In this document: positions 1-8,533 of the stretch, in pieces
How positions within the stretch are numbered: the stretch's first letter is position 1
Layout of the letters: every line of letters starts with the position of its first letter
NCBI RefSeq assembly: GCF_013415845.1
Contig: NZ_CP058907.1
Location: 5,043,501-5,107,500 of the forward strand
DNA length: 64,000 nucleotides
Direction of reading: 5' to 3'
Source: Rhodopseudomonas palustris
GTDB taxonomy: Bacteria; Pseudomonadota; Alphaproteobacteria; Rhizobiales; Xanthobacteraceae
Made by a program: the position numbers and the translations under genes
Notes under the pieces: generated by a model
The model's input: the letters and a program-made list of their open reading frames with translations, nothing else
What the model was told of the DNA's origin: nothing
Database searches by the model: none

Positions 1-1
1 A

Positions 2-232
2 ACAATCGTCTCGGCGATGCAGCAGATCGCTGACGAACAAGGCTTCAAGGTTCCTGCACTGACGGATGACCTGGTGCTGCACGAGTCGGGCTTCGACTCA
101 CTCGGCTTTGCCGTGCTGGTTGCGCGTCTCGAAGACGAACTCGGCATCGATCCGTTCAGCACAGCTGATGACGCCATCTTTCCGGAGACACTCGGCGACT
201 TCATTGGAGCCTATGAGAATGTCCCCGCGTGA
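2..232 (+). CDS. Acyl carrier protein, 5' end outside window
   Basis: Small acidic carrier protein. The reading frame is open to the window edge, so the true start probably lies upstream; the first ATG in view (17) would give only 71 residues, short for the family. The phosphopantetheine attachment motif is GFDSLGF, with the serine codon at 98-100, followed by the usual acidic helix (ARLEDELGIDPF). The stop overlaps the start of the next gene, an AMP-dependent ligase, by 14 bases, so the two are translationally coupled and the ligase probably loads this carrier. Family assignment is clear from the motif; the acyl group carried is unknown. Confidence 0.85.
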   Translation, partial: TIVSAMQQIADEQGFKVPALTDDLVLHESGFDSLGFAVLVARLEDELGIDPFSTADDAIFPETLGDFIGAYENVPA

Positions 233-1598
233 GATCGTCGCGCTACGCCACTATCTCACCACTGATCTGACCAGCCGTACGCTGTCGGACGCGAGCGATG
301 AGATCGCGTTAGCCGACATCGCGCGTGGGACCTGTTTCGGCGGCAAGCTGCCTGAGCTCGCCGGCTGTTCGGTGCTGTTGTCGCTGTCGACACAGCTCGT
401 CACTGGACTCGCAATGATCGAACTCGACGGCGTGGCGCGGCGGATGCTGCTGTGCCCACCGGACGTCGATATGACCTACGCCGCCGATCTGATCGCGGAT
501 GCGGAGATCGACGCCATCGTGACAGATGCGCCGGAGCGGTGGCAGGACCTCGGCGTCAGCGCCATCGTCACCGCAGGCCTGCCATTGCAGCCTGCGCCCC
601 CTATCGCAGCCACGCATGCCACGTCTTGGTTGATGCTGACCTCCGGCACCACCGGCCGTCCGAAGATCGTCGCGCATACTCTGGCGGCGCTGACCGGTGC
701 GATCGTCGGCGACAACGTCGCAAAGGATGCGTCTCCGATCTGGGCGACCTTCTACGACATCCGCCGCTACGGTGGCCTGCAGATTTTCCTCCGCGCCGTG
801 CTCGGCGGCGGCTCGATGGTGCTCTCCGCGCCCGGCGAAGCAATTGGCGATCATCTGGCACGCCTCGCTGCGCGCGGCGTGACCCACATTTCCGGCACGC
901 CGTCGCATTGGCGCAAGGCACTGATGAATCCGGCGATCGGCGGCTTCCGCCCCAGCTATGTCCGCTTGTCTGGCGAGATCGCCGATCAAGCCGTGCTCGA
1001 CGGTCTGCGCAACGCGTTTCCCGATGCGTCCATCGGCCACGCCTACGCCTCGACCGAGGCCGGCGTCGGCTTTGCGGTGAATGACGGCCGTGAGGGCTTT
1101 CCAGCGTCGCTGATCGGCAACGCGCCCGGCATCACCATGAAAGTGGTCGACGGCTCGCTGCGGATCAAATCGACCCGCACCGCACATACTTACGTCGGCC
1201 GCAGCGCGCCGCCGCTGACGGATGCGGGCGGCTTCGTCGACACCGGCGACATCGTCGAGCTGCGCGAAGATCGTTATTACTTCGTCGGCCGCCGCGACGG
1301 CGTCATCAACGTCGGGGGCCTCAAGGTTCATCCCGAGGAAGTCGAAGCCGTGATCAACCAGCATCCCTCGGTGCGGATGTCGCGGGTGCGGGCGCGTCGC
1401 AGCCCGATCACCGGCGCGCTGGTGGTGGCCGAGGCGGTGCTCGCAAGCGTCGCGGACGCCGGGCGCACTGGAGCAATCCGCGAGGCGATCCTCGCCAATT
1501 GCCGCGCCGCGCTGCCGCCACACAAGGTCCCGGCGTCGATCCGTTTCGTGCAGCAACTCGACGTCACCGCCTCCGGAAAGCTGGCCCGCCATGCGTAA
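219..1598 (+). CDS. AMP-dependent acyl/aryl ligase (ANL superfamily)
   Basis: Adenylate-forming enzyme of 459 residues that should activate a carboxylic acid as acyl-AMP and pass it to CoA or, given its position, to the upstream carrier protein. Visible motifs: the P-loop-like LTSGTTGRPK near residue 141, YASTEAG near 276, DTGD near 341, the hinge/A8 region GRRDGVINVGGLKVHPEE near 360, and the C-terminal catalytic lysine in TASGKL. It is somewhat shorter than typical acyl-CoA synthetases, mainly at the N terminus. I chose the ATG at 219 because it overlaps the carrier-protein stop; a longer frame from 66 would lie within the carrier gene. It overlaps the next gene by 8 bases. Substrate is not predictable from sequence alone. 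Confidence 0.85.
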   Translation: MSPREIVALRHYLTTDLTSRTLSDASDEIALADIARGTCFGGKLPELAGCSVLLSLSTQLVTGLAMIELDGVARRMLLCPPDVDMTYAADLIADAEIDAIVTDAPERWQDLGVSAIVTAGLPLQPAPPIAATHATSWLMLTSGTTGRPKIVAHTLAALTGAIVGDNVAKDASPIWATFYDIRRYGGLQIFLRAVLGGGSMVLSAPGEAIGDHLARLAARGVTHISGTPSHWRKALMNPAIGGFRPSYVRLSGEIADQAVLDGLRNAFPDASIGHAYASTEAGVGFAVNDGREGFPASLIGNAPGITMKVVDGSLRIKSTRTAHTYVGRSAPPLTDAGGFVDTGDIVELREDRYYFVGRRDGVINVGGLKVHPEEVEAVINQHPSVRMSRVRARRSPITGALVVAEAVLASVADAGRTGAIREAILANCRAALPPHKVPASIRFVQQLDVTASGKLARHA

Positions 1599-2322
1599 GG
1601 TGGTGGTGACCGGCGGCAGCCGGGGCATTGGGCTTGCGATCGCACGCCGCCTCGCAGCGGCCGGCTACGACGTGATCGCGGTGGCACGACGCGAGAGTGA
1701 GGAACTCACCGCGGCGATTGCCGAGGCTTCGCAAGGGCCCGGCACGATCAGCTTCAAGGCTTACGATCTCGGCGACATCGACGGCCTGGCCGGCTTCGCC
1801 AAGTCGCTTCGCCAGGAATTCGGCAAGATCTACGGCCTCGTCAACAATGCCGGCATCGGCACCGAGGGCGTGCTCGCGACCATGCACAACAGCCAGATCG
1901 AGACGCTGCTGCGCATCAACGTCACCTCGCCGATCGTACTGACCAAGTACATCGTCCGCCACATGATGGCCGATGGTGCGGGCCGCGTGATCAACATGTC
2001 GTCGATCATCGGCTCGACGGGCTACAACGGACTGTCGGTGTACGGCGCTACCAAGGCCGCGGCGATCGGTTTCACCCGCTCGCTCGCCCGCGAGGTCGGC
2101 CGGCTCGGCATCACCGTCAACGCGATTGCGCCCGGATTCATCGACACAGAATTGACCGCCGGACTCGCTGGCGAAGGCCGCCAGAAGATCGCCGGCCGCA
2201 GCGCGCTGCGCCGCCTGGCGGAAGCCGACGACGTCGCCCAGATGGTCGAATTCCTGCTCGGCGATGGTGGCCGCAACATCACCGGTACGGTGCAGACGAT
2301 CGACGCCGGGAACACGGCGTAG
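1591..2322 (+). CDS. Short-chain dehydrogenase/reductase, FabG-like
   Basis: Classical SDR of 243 residues. The N-terminal nucleotide-binding motif TGGSRGIG is at residues 7-14, the NNAG motif follows near residue 85, and the catalytic Ser (MSSIIGS) and Tyr-X3-Lys (YGATK) are both present. The C terminus contains GNTAxxIDAG-like sequence typical of 3-oxoacyl-ACP reductases. It overlaps the ligase gene by 8 bases, so carrier, ligase and reductase form one operon. Reduction of a keto group on the carrier-bound product is the natural inference. It is a member of a very large family, so the exact reaction is open. Confidence 0.85.
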   Translation: MRKVVVTGGSRGIGLAIARRLAAAGYDVIAVARRESEELTAAIAEASQGPGTISFKAYDLGDIDGLAGFAKSLRQEFGKIYGLVNNAGIGTEGVLATMHNSQIETLLRINVTSPIVLTKYIVRHMMADGAGRVINMSSIIGSTGYNGLSVYGATKAAAIGFTRSLAREVGRLGITVNAIAPGFIDTELTAGLAGEGRQKIAGRSALRRLAEADDVAQMVEFLLGDGGRNITGTVQTIDAGNTA

Positions 2323-2395
2323 GTCGCCGGAATTACTAACCTCTCGTCATTCCGGGGCGCACGCAGCGCGAACCCGGAATGACAATGCAAGACCG
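2323..2395. other. Convergent intergenic gap with short repeat
   Basis: Gap between the converging SDR and aminoacyl-carrier ligase genes. It contains a CATTCCGGG...CCCGGAATG inverted repeat (about 2349-2380) that could act as a bidirectional terminator or be one of the short palindromic elements dispersed in this genome. Confidence 0.5.
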
Positions 2396-3337
2396 TCAGT
2401 CGAGCGACAGCACGTCCCGCACGCTCGCCGGCCACGCGTTGGTATCGATGCCATGGGTCGCGAACAGCGCGACAGCGAGGCGGTCCATGCCGAAGGCGAC
2501 GCAGCCGGTGTGGGCGGGGTTACCGGCCGCATCCTCGATGCCCCAGGTGACGCCGAAATGCTCGCGGTGATAGTTGAAGCTCATGCAGGCGGTCGGCTGC
2601 TCTTCCGAGCGCAGCGGCACCAGCAGTTCGAACTTCAGAGCCTGCTGCTGCTGGCTGATCGCCTTCATCTGGCCGACACGGCCGAAGAACGGATCGGACG
2701 CGGTCTCGACACGGAATGTGAGACCGAGATCTCGCGCGATCGCCTGCGCCTTCACCATCCAGCGCTCGCGGAAGTCAGCGACGTCCTGCGGCGCGCCGAT
2801 GCAGACATATTCCCGCATGCGGAACGACTGCAACCGGTCGAGATGCTTCGACGGTTCGCGGCGGAAGCAATCGGCCGCAACGTCGAAGCGCGCGCCGCCC
2901 GCCGGCAGCGGGCCACGGCTCGCCGCGATCGGATACACCGGATAGCAGGCCGCCGGCGACAATACGAGGTCCGCCGGAGACAGCGAGGTCGTCCAATCGC
3001 CGCCGGCATCGAACCGGCCGACCGCCGCGTTGATCTCCTGTTCGCTGCCATGCAGGCCGCAGACGCATCCGAGCAGATTGGGGAAGCTTTTCAGATAGCC
3101 GGACTTCTCGAGCTGGCTCCGGCTCATCACCGGTGGGAACCGCATCACTTCGGCCCCATCCTCGCGATGCTGCGAGATCAGCGCCGCCAGCTTCTCGACC
3201 ACGCCCTCGTACAGCGCAGTTCGCGCATAGACGCCGTCGGCACCTAGCGTGTGGAACAGGTGCTCAGCCAGGTGATCGAGCGGATCGACCGGATGCAGCT
3301 CGGCCTCGGCCGGTGTGGTGCGGATCGCCATGTTCAT
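2396..3337 (-). CDS. Amino acid:[carrier protein] ligase (class II aaRS-like)
   Basis: Protein of 313 residues related to the catalytic core of atypical archaeal-type seryl-tRNA synthetases but without a tRNA-binding domain. Characterised homologues from Bradyrhizobium and Agrobacterium activate small amino acids and load them onto a dedicated carrier protein. The zinc ligands expected for that family are present at Cys131, Glu176 and Cys279. Class II motif 2 (ADCFRREPS...FRMREYV) and motif 3 (GMDRLAVALF) are visible. The start has a strong AGGAGG site 7 bases upstream. Neighbours on the same strand (acyl-CoA dehydrogenase-like) and the divergent carrier protein at 4967 fit an aminoacyl-carrier pathway. 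The amino acid used cannot be read from sequence. Confidence 0.9.
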   Translation of the reverse strand: MNMAIRTTPAEAELHPVDPLDHLAEHLFHTLGADGVYARTALYEGVVEKLAALISQHREDGAEVMRFPPVMSRSQLEKSGYLKSFPNLLGCVCGLHGSEQEINAAVGRFDAGGDWTTSLSPADLVLSPAACYPVYPIAASRGPLPAGGARFDVAADCFRREPSKHLDRLQSFRMREYVCIGAPQDVADFRERWMVKAQAIARDLGLTFRVETASDPFFGRVGQMKAISQQQQALKFELLVPLRSEEQPTACMSFNYHREHFGVTWGIEDAAGNPAHTGCVAFGMDRLAVALFATHGIDTNAWPASVRDVLSLD

Positions 3338-3371
3338 GAAGCGGCCTCCTCGTTGACGATTGACGGTCGAT

Positions 3372-4601
3372 TCAGTCGCGCAGGCTCGCCGGCACCAGGC
3401 TCATCAGATTGGCGGTGCCAATGTTGGCGAGGATGCGGTCATTGTTGATCATCAGCGGCGCCGACAGCACGTCGCGCAAGTGCCGGCCGAGGGTAAAATC
3501 ACCGTCATTGCGATAACCCGACAGGCCGCAAGCCCGCATCGCGCTCATCACCGTCTCGACCGCGAGTTCGGAGGCTTCGACCTTCAGCAGGTTGATCGAG
3601 GACTGGAAGTCCAGCGAGGTCAGCGCGCGTTCGTCGAATTCGTGCGCAGTGTAGGCGTCGAGATGCGTGGCGATCATCGCCCGCAGCTTGGTCAGCGAGC
3701 GCTTGGCGCTGGTGAAGTGCGCAGCACCCGGCGGCATCTGCCCGCTGGCGCCGCGCGCCGCCTTGCGAACGAACGCCTGCGCCCTTTCCACTGCCGCAGC
3801 AGCGATGCCTGCCCAGGCCGACGACCAGCTGAGATGTGCCACCGGCGTCATCGTCTGCGCATGAATGCGATCGTAGGCCTCTGCAAACACCTGATCGGCA
3901 CGACCGTTGGCGCGCAGCTCGAAGCCGGTGCTGCAGGTGCCGCGCATGCCGAGCGTCTCCCAGCCGAGCGTGGGCGTCAGCGTGTAGTCGTCCTTGGTGA
4001 ACACCACCAGGACCTGATCCGAGGCGCCGGCATCGTCCGCGCGGCGAGCGATCGTCATCACGCCATCGGCTTCGGCACCATAGGAGATCACAGTCGCGTC
4101 GCGCAGCAGAGAGATGCCGGTTTCGGTCCGCGCGATCGCCGCAGCGCTGGAGCGGATGTTGCCGCCGTTGTTGCCTTCGGTGGTCGACGACGCCAACAGC
4201 ATCTGCTCGGCCGCGATCCGCCGCATCAACTGTTCGTGCCAGGCGGAGCCGCGGCCGTGCCGCACCAGGCAGGCCACCTTGGTCTGGTGCATCGCGACGA
4301 TCATCGCGGTGGAGGCGCAGGCGCGCCCGAGCGCGTAGCACATCTCGGCAATGTCGTGGATCGAGGCGCTCTCGCCGCCGAACTCGATCGGAATTTGCGC
4401 GCCGAGCAGACCATATTCGCGCGCCGCATCGATCGCGGCCTTGGGGAACCGCGCCTCGCGATCGACCGATTCCGCATCAGCGGCGGCAATCGCCGCGACG
4501 TGAACCACACGCTGCATCAGCGGCATCGCTTCCGAACCGAATTTGTCGTTGGCCGGCTTAAGGGTGAAGTCGCGAACCACGTTGTCGGTGATGATCGCCA
4601 T
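3372..4601 (-). CDS. Acyl-CoA dehydrogenase-like flavoprotein
   Basis: A 409-residue protein with the acyl-CoA dehydrogenase fold: N-terminal helical domain (AREYGLLGAQIPIEFGG, near 60-75), central beta domain (ASSTTEGNNGGN, and WETLGMRGTCSTGFEL) and C-terminal helical domain (CGLSGYRNDGDFTLGRHLRDVLSAPL). It lies 34 bases upstream of the amino acid:[carrier protein] ligase on the same strand, so the two are probably co-transcribed. In nonribosomal pathways, related flavoproteins oxidise aminoacyl groups while bound to a carrier; that role is inferred here, and an ordinary acyl-CoA substrate is not excluded. Confidence 0.8.
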   Translation of the reverse strand: MAIITDNVVRDFTLKPANDKFGSEAMPLMQRVVHVAAIAAADAESVDREARFPKAAIDAAREYGLLGAQIPIEFGGESASIHDIAEMCYALGRACASTAMIVAMHQTKVACLVRHGRGSAWHEQLMRRIAAEQMLLASSTTEGNNGGNIRSSAAAIARTETGISLLRDATVISYGAEADGVMTIARRADDAGASDQVLVVFTKDDYTLTPTLGWETLGMRGTCSTGFELRANGRADQVFAEAYDRIHAQTMTPVAHLSWSSAWAGIAAAAVERAQAFVRKAARGASGQMPPGAAHFTSAKRSLTKLRAMIATHLDAYTAHEFDERALTSLDFQSSINLLKVEASELAVETVMSAMRACGLSGYRNDGDFTLGRHLRDVLSAPLMINNDRILANIGTANLMSLVPASLRD

Positions 4602-4966
4602 GGCGTCGTGAACTCCCTGTTGCGGACGTTTGCGCTATGTATCGTTCGCGATCGGAATCAGCTCGGCTGCGCCGAGGGGACGATCGCTGCTGGTAGCAAG
4701 CTATGGATTGATCAGGAACACGTCGAGGCGAATTCAAAGTGAATCAATTTGGATTCGAATTGAGGGTTAATCGGACTTTGCCCCGATCGCGAAAACTTTC
4801 GGAATCCCCGTTAGTGTTAAAATTCGAATGAATATGTCGGAAACCGCCACAGCATTGTTTCCGACAGGCAGTTGCGATTACATCATCGCAACGTTGCGAG
4901 CTGTGCCCGTGGACCAAGCGTCCGCAAGCGCGCAGAAGACTTCGAACAGGTCATGGAGATCGCGTC
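4602..4966. promoter_or_regulatory. Divergent promoter region with paired ATTCGAAT palindromes
   Basis: AT-rich (4715-4835) divergent region between the flavoprotein and the carrier protein. The eight-base palindrome ATTCGAAT occurs at 4753-4760 and again at 4822-4829, with further GAATTC/GAATC-type half sites at about 4729-4745. Base composition is clearly lower in GC than the flanking genes. This is a candidate operator for an unidentified regulator. A short frame starting ATG at 4828 crosses into the carrier gene in another frame and is not considered coding. Confidence 0.45.
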
Positions 4967-5239
4967 ATGCAGGCAGGCCCGTCAGCTGCGGTGGAGAACA
5001 AAATCATCACTCTGGTGGAGTCGATCCTGGCGCAGAACAGCCTCGCGGGCGGCATCGCGCGCGACACCACATTCGCCGATGCGGGGCTGACGTCGATGGA
5101 GATGGTCAACCTGATGCTCGCGGTCGAAGCCGAATTCGATATGACGCTGCCCCAGTCGGACATCACGCCGGAGAATTTCACTTCGGCAGCGACCGTCGCG
5201 CAGCTCGTGTTGCGCCGTCAGCACGCCCAGGCCGCTTAG
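4967..5239 (+). CDS. Carrier protein, likely partner of the amino acid ligase
   Basis: Acyl/peptidyl carrier protein of 90 residues. The phosphopantetheine serine is Ser43 in GLTSMEMVNL, with the expected acidic helix II. The GGAG ribosome site sits 8 bases before ATG 4967. It is transcribed divergently from the amino acid:[carrier protein] ligase and acyl-CoA dehydrogenase genes, the arrangement expected of a cognate carrier. It differs from the carrier at the window start (LTSM instead of FDSL), suggesting two carriers with different loading enzymes. Confidence 0.88.
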   Translation: MQAGPSAAVENKIITLVESILAQNSLAGGIARDTTFADAGLTSMEMVNLMLAVEAEFDMTLPQSDITPENFTSAATVAQLVLRRQHAQAA

Positions 5240-5312
5240 TACGGCGACGCCCTTCGCAATCCCGACACGATCCGCATCACAACCGAACAAAACGATCAGC
5301 AGGAGACGCCAG

Positions 5313-5768
5313 ATGCCCAACCACCTGATCCTCACCTCCCGCACCGACGTCGAGCTGAAGCCGGCGCCGATCGAGCCGTCGTGGATCATCGAAGGCAATC
5401 CGGTCGCGACCAACTGCACGCTGTCGCGCAGCACCGATGGCATGGCGTCGACGATTATCTGGCAGTGCACCGAGGGCAAATTCAATTGGCACTACGACAT
5501 CGACGAGACGATCTGCATTCTCGAGGGCTCGGTGGTGATCGAAAGCGCCGGCATGCCGGCGAAGCGCTACGGTCCGGGTGATGTGATCTTCTTCAAGGAC
5601 GGCGCCAGCGCGCGCTGGCATGTCGAAGGCCACATCCGCAAAATCGCGTTCTGCCGCCGCACCCAGCCGCGGCTGGTCGGGTTGGCGGTGCGGGTGTTCG
5701 CCAAGCTTCGCTCGATGTTGCTGCCGTCCGCCAACCGGCCGGCGCAATCGCTGCTCGGTGCAAACTGA
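5313..5768 (+). CDS. Cupin-domain protein
   Basis: A 151-residue single-domain cupin. The beta-barrel motifs are recognisable: WHYDIDETICILEG at about residue 60 and PGDVIFFKDG near residue 91, which resemble the EutQ/DUF861 type of cupin. Only some of the usual metal ligands are obvious (His and Glu in motif 1), so metal binding is likely but unproven. AGGAG lies 8 bases before the ATG. The gene follows the carrier protein on the same strand by 73 bases and ends in a terminator, so it likely belongs to the carrier-protein locus. Its reaction is unknown. Confidence 0.75.
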   Translation: MPNHLILTSRTDVELKPAPIEPSWIIEGNPVATNCTLSRSTDGMASTIIWQCTEGKFNWHYDIDETICILEGSVVIESAGMPAKRYGPGDVIFFKDGASARWHVEGHIRKIAFCRRTQPRLVGLAVRVFAKLRSMLLPSANRPAQSLLGAN

Positions 5769-5809
5769 GCCAATTCCCCATCGCCGCGGCGCAAGGCCGC
5801 ACAAATCAG

Positions 5810-5839
5810 ACGGCGGATCGCGCGGCGGTCCGCCGTTTT
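5810..5839 (+). terminator. Rho-independent terminator after the cupin gene
   Basis: Inverted repeat ACGGCGGA (5810-5817) and TCCGCCGT (5829-5836), followed directly by T residues. It closes the carrier protein-cupin unit. Confidence 0.7.
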
Positions 5840-5865
5840 GGTTCGCCAGCCCTACTGAAGTCGGA

Positions 5866-5879
5866 TTGATTTGACGCAA
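5866..5879. promoter_or_regulatory. FixK/FNR-type box candidate
   Basis: TTGATTTGACGCAA fits the FixK2 pattern TTG(A/C)-N6-(T/G)CAA and lies 66 bases before the start of the DUF2478 gene, a normal spacing for activation. Recognised by pattern only. Confidence 0.4.
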
Positions 5880-5944
5880 AGAAGCATGTTGCGGGTTCTG
5901 GCATGTCCTAAGGCGAAAGTCGCATTTGGGGCAAAGCAGACGCG

Positions 5945-6532
5945 ATGGACTTTTCTCACGGCAAGTCGGGACGACCGTCGATACTCGCAATCGTGTACAC
6001 CGATGGCGCAGCCGCCTGCCGGCTGATGTCGGATCTCGGTCGCCGCTTGCGCGACGCCGGCGTGGTGGTCGCGGGTCTGGTGCCGTATCAGGGCGCGGTC
6101 GACGACGGCAGCCCGCGCTGCGATATGGAAGTCGAGGAGCTGTCCTCCCACTTCATCCTTCAGCTGGCGGAAGAGCGCGGCAAGCAGCCCAACGGCTGCC
6201 GCGTCGATCCGGAAGCCGTGCAGGAAGCCGCCGCTTTAATCGCAGCGTCGTTCCGCAACGCGCCCGAACTGCTGATCGTCAATAAATTCGGTAAGCTCGA
6301 AGCCGATGGCGGCGGCCTCAGCGACGTCATCAGCGACGCCGTGGATCAGGGGATTCCGGTCATCGTCGGCGTTCCTGAGCGACATCTGGCAACGTGGCGC
6401 TGCTTTACCAGCGGCCTGGCCGAAGAAGCGTTGCTCGACTCGCCCCGTATTCAGCAATGGCTGGCCCGCCGCGGCTTCGGCCTCCGGCGCAACACCGTCG
6501 GCCCGCAGCACGTGCTCAACTCGGCGGCGTAA
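5945..6532 (+). CDS. DUF2478 family protein
   Basis: A 195-residue protein resembling the DUF2478 family, small P-loop-NTPase-like proteins often found beside molybdenum transport or nitrogen-fixation genes. The N terminus (ILAIVYTDG) replaces a standard Walker A. The core contains VVVAGLVPYQG, the segment DPEAVQEAAALI, and a LLIVNKFGKLEADGGG strand-loop typical of the family. It stands alone on the plus strand, convergent with fixABCX, and is preceded by a FixK-like box, suggesting microaerobic expression. Function is not established. Confidence 0.7.
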   Translation: MDFSHGKSGRPSILAIVYTDGAAACRLMSDLGRRLRDAGVVVAGLVPYQGAVDDGSPRCDMEVEELSSHFILQLAEERGKQPNGCRVDPEAVQEAAALIAASFRNAPELLIVNKFGKLEADGGGLSDVISDAVDQGIPVIVGVPERHLATWRCFTSGLAEEALLDSPRIQQWLARRGFGLRRNTVGPQHVLNSAA

Positions 6533-6883
6533 GGCGATTGCTGGTTCAGCGCGGCCCTGGCCGTATCTTCGCCGCCCACCGCATACTGGCAGAATCCGAC
6601 AACTAATCGTCATGCCCGCGCTTGTCGCGGGCATCCACGTCTTGAAGACTGCGAAAGATCAAAGACGTGGATGGCCCGGTCGAGCCGGCCACGACAAGTG
6701 GATAAGGGATAGGCTCTGGGCCTCTCCCGCCACGGCTTCACCACCCTCGTCTTAGAAACGCCAATGCCCGGGACAAGCCCGGGCATTGAGTGTTGCGTCA
6801 TGAAGCAAGCATGGCCGAAGCAAATAGCTTCGGCGACGCGGGCTCTCTCACCCGCACGCGCCACCGCCCCGGGCGGTGTTCCC
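6533..6883. repeat. Intergenic palindromic repeats (ATGCCCGSG family)
   Basis: Gap between convergent genes, filled with short palindromes. A copy at 6612-6634 pairs ATGCCCGCG with CGCGGGCAT, and one at 6762-6788 pairs CAATGCCCGGG with CCCGGGCATTG. Between them is a degenerate copy (ATGGCCCGGTCGAGCCGGCCA at about 6670). The same family recurs near 25052-25135, 38374-38396 and 40396-40416. No coding gene is convincing here. The palindromes may also terminate both convergent transcripts. Confidence 0.7.
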
Positions 6884-7180
6884 TCAGCCGAACTTGAACA
6901 GCACGCCGTAGCCGCCGCGCGGGTAGCTCCACTCGATGTCGCCGCCACCTTCGGCGAGCACCCGGCAGGTGCCGCATTCGACGCAGCCGTCCGGCGTCAC
7001 TTCGACCTGTCCGTTACTGTTCAGCTCGTAGCAGTGCGCCGGGCACACTTTCAACAGCGCCAGCAGTTGCGGCGATGGCTTGGTGTGGGGCTTGACCTTG
7101 ATGTGGGCGTTGCCGACGTCGACCAGATAGCGGTTCTGATACAGCTTGTCTTCGACGCGAACCGGGGCTTCCGTTGTCAT
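6884..7180 (-). CDS. fixX: FixX ferredoxin-like protein
   Basis: A 98-residue ferredoxin-like subunit of the FixABCX electron-bifurcating complex. Cysteines for one 4Fe-4S cluster are visible in CPAHCYEL and [10 protein letters not shown]. The N-terminal sequence ([13 protein letters not shown]) is typical of FixX and its ETF-QO relatives. It is the last gene of the fixABCX unit, 33 bases after fixC. In the complex FixX receives electrons from FixC and should pass them to the ferredoxin or flavodoxin that reduces NifH. Confidence 0.95.
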   Translation of the reverse strand: MTTEAPVRVEDKLYQNRYLVDVGNAHIKVKPHTKPSPQLLALLKVCPAHCYELNSNGQVEVTPDGCVECGTCRVLAEGGGDIEWSYPRGGYGVLFKFG

Positions 7181-7213
7181 CGTCCGTTCTCCGCTTTCTC
7201 GAATCCCGCTGAA

Positions 7214-8521
7214 TTATCGCCACGCCCGCGCGAAGCGGAACGCGTCGCCGAACAATCCGCCCCACGACCGTGCCGACACGAACGACTTGATCGTGGTCTT
7301 TTCCTTCTCGATCTTCGGCGTGCCGTCGACCCGCACGAAGTTCTGCAGCGCCTTGTTGACGAGCTGCGGATAGGTCAGGAAGAAGTTCTGCGAGCGGATA
7401 TGCAGCAGGTCCGGCATATCCTTGTATTTCTTCAGGTCCTTGATGACGAAGGAGTCGTCCAGCATCTTCTTGTAGAGGGCCAGATTCTCCTTGGTCATCG
7501 GATCCTTGCGCGACTTCACCTGGAAGATCGCCTCGGCGGCGATCCGGCCCGAGGTCATCGCCAGGTTCGAGCCCTCGCGGTGCATCGCGTTGTTGAGCTG
7601 CGCGGCATCGCCGACCACGACCCAGCCGTCGCCATAGAGCTGCGGGATCGCGTTGTAGCCGCCTTCCGGGATCAGATGGCCGGCGTATTCCTTCACCTCG
7701 GAGCCTTCGATCAGCGGCGCCACAGACGGATGCTTCTTGAAGCGCTCGAGCAGGCCGTAGGGGGTCTCGCCGGTCTTCTGAAAGTCCGACACCAGACAGC
7801 CGATGCCGATCGAGATCGACTCTTTGTTGGTGTAGATGAAGCCCATGCCGGTCATGCCGGCCGAGATCGTGCCGGCGGCTTCGATCACCACGCCCTCGTC
7901 GCCCTTCAGGTTGAAGCGGGCTTCGATGGTCTCGCGCGGCAGGAAGTGCATTTCCTTCACGGCCAGCGCGACGTTCTCCGGCGTCGGGCGCTCACGCAGC
8001 TCGGCCTTGGTGCCGAGCAGGCCGTTGACGCCTTCGGCCAGTACCACGACGTCGGCATGAACCTGGCCGCCTTCACGATCGGTGATCACGCCGATCACCT
8101 TGCCGTAAGCGTCCTGCACCAGTTCCTTGACGGTGGTTTCGCACAGCACGATCGCGCCGGCTTCCTGCGCCTTGCTGGACAGCCATTTGTCGAACTGGGC
8201 ACGGATGATGGTGTAGCGATTCGGCTTCTCTTCGTTGAAGTCTTCCGAACGGTGATGCAGGCCGGTGTGCGACTTGCCGTCCATCATCCAGAACCGCTGT
8301 TCGACGAGGTGCCGCTCCAGCGGCGCGTCCTCGCGGAAGTCGGGCACCAGCTTCTCCAGCATGTCGGCGTAGAGAATCGCCCCTTGCACGTTCTTCGAGC
8401 CCGGGTACTCGCCGCGCTCGATTTGCAGCACCTTCAGGCCACGCTTGGCCATGGTCAGCGCAGCGGCGTTGCCGGCCATGCCGGCCCCGACGACGATGGC
8501 GTCGAAACGTTCTTCGATCAT
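7214..8521 (-). CDS. fixC: FixC flavoprotein (ETF-quinone oxidoreductase-like)
   Basis: A 435-residue FAD protein. The Rossmann dinucleotide motif [13 protein letters not shown] begins near residue 11, and the [11 protein letters not shown] motif of the GR2/ETF-QO fold is present near residue 305. In FixABCX it takes electrons from the FixAB electron-transfer flavoprotein and divides them between quinone and FixX. Twelve bases separate it from fixB and the start has GGAGG upstream, consistent with one operon driven by the fixA promoter. Confidence 0.95.
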   Translation of the reverse strand: MIEERFDAIVVGAGMAGNAAALTMAKRGLKVLQIERGEYPGSKNVQGAILYADMLEKLVPDFREDAPLERHLVEQRFWMMDGKSHTGLHHRSEDFNEEKPNRYTIIRAQFDKWLSSKAQEAGAIVLCETTVKELVQDAYGKVIGVITDREGGQVHADVVVLAEGVNGLLGTKAELRERPTPENVALAVKEMHFLPRETIEARFNLKGDEGVVIEAAGTISAGMTGMGFIYTNKESISIGIGCLVSDFQKTGETPYGLLERFKKHPSVAPLIEGSEVKEYAGHLIPEGGYNAIPQLYGDGWVVVGDAAQLNNAMHREGSNLAMTSGRIAAEAIFQVKSRKDPMTKENLALYKKMLDDSFVIKDLKKYKDMPDLLHIRSQNFFLTYPQLVNKALQNFVRVDGTPKIEKEKTTIKSFVSARSWGGLFGDAFRFARAWR

Positions 8522-8533
8522 GGCAGCCTCCTG

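Noticed and set aside
4828..5328. 166-codon plus-strand frame starting in the divergent promoter
   Set aside because: Overlaps the carrier-protein gene in another frame; becomes Arg/His-rich there, and the carrier has a far better start and clear motif.
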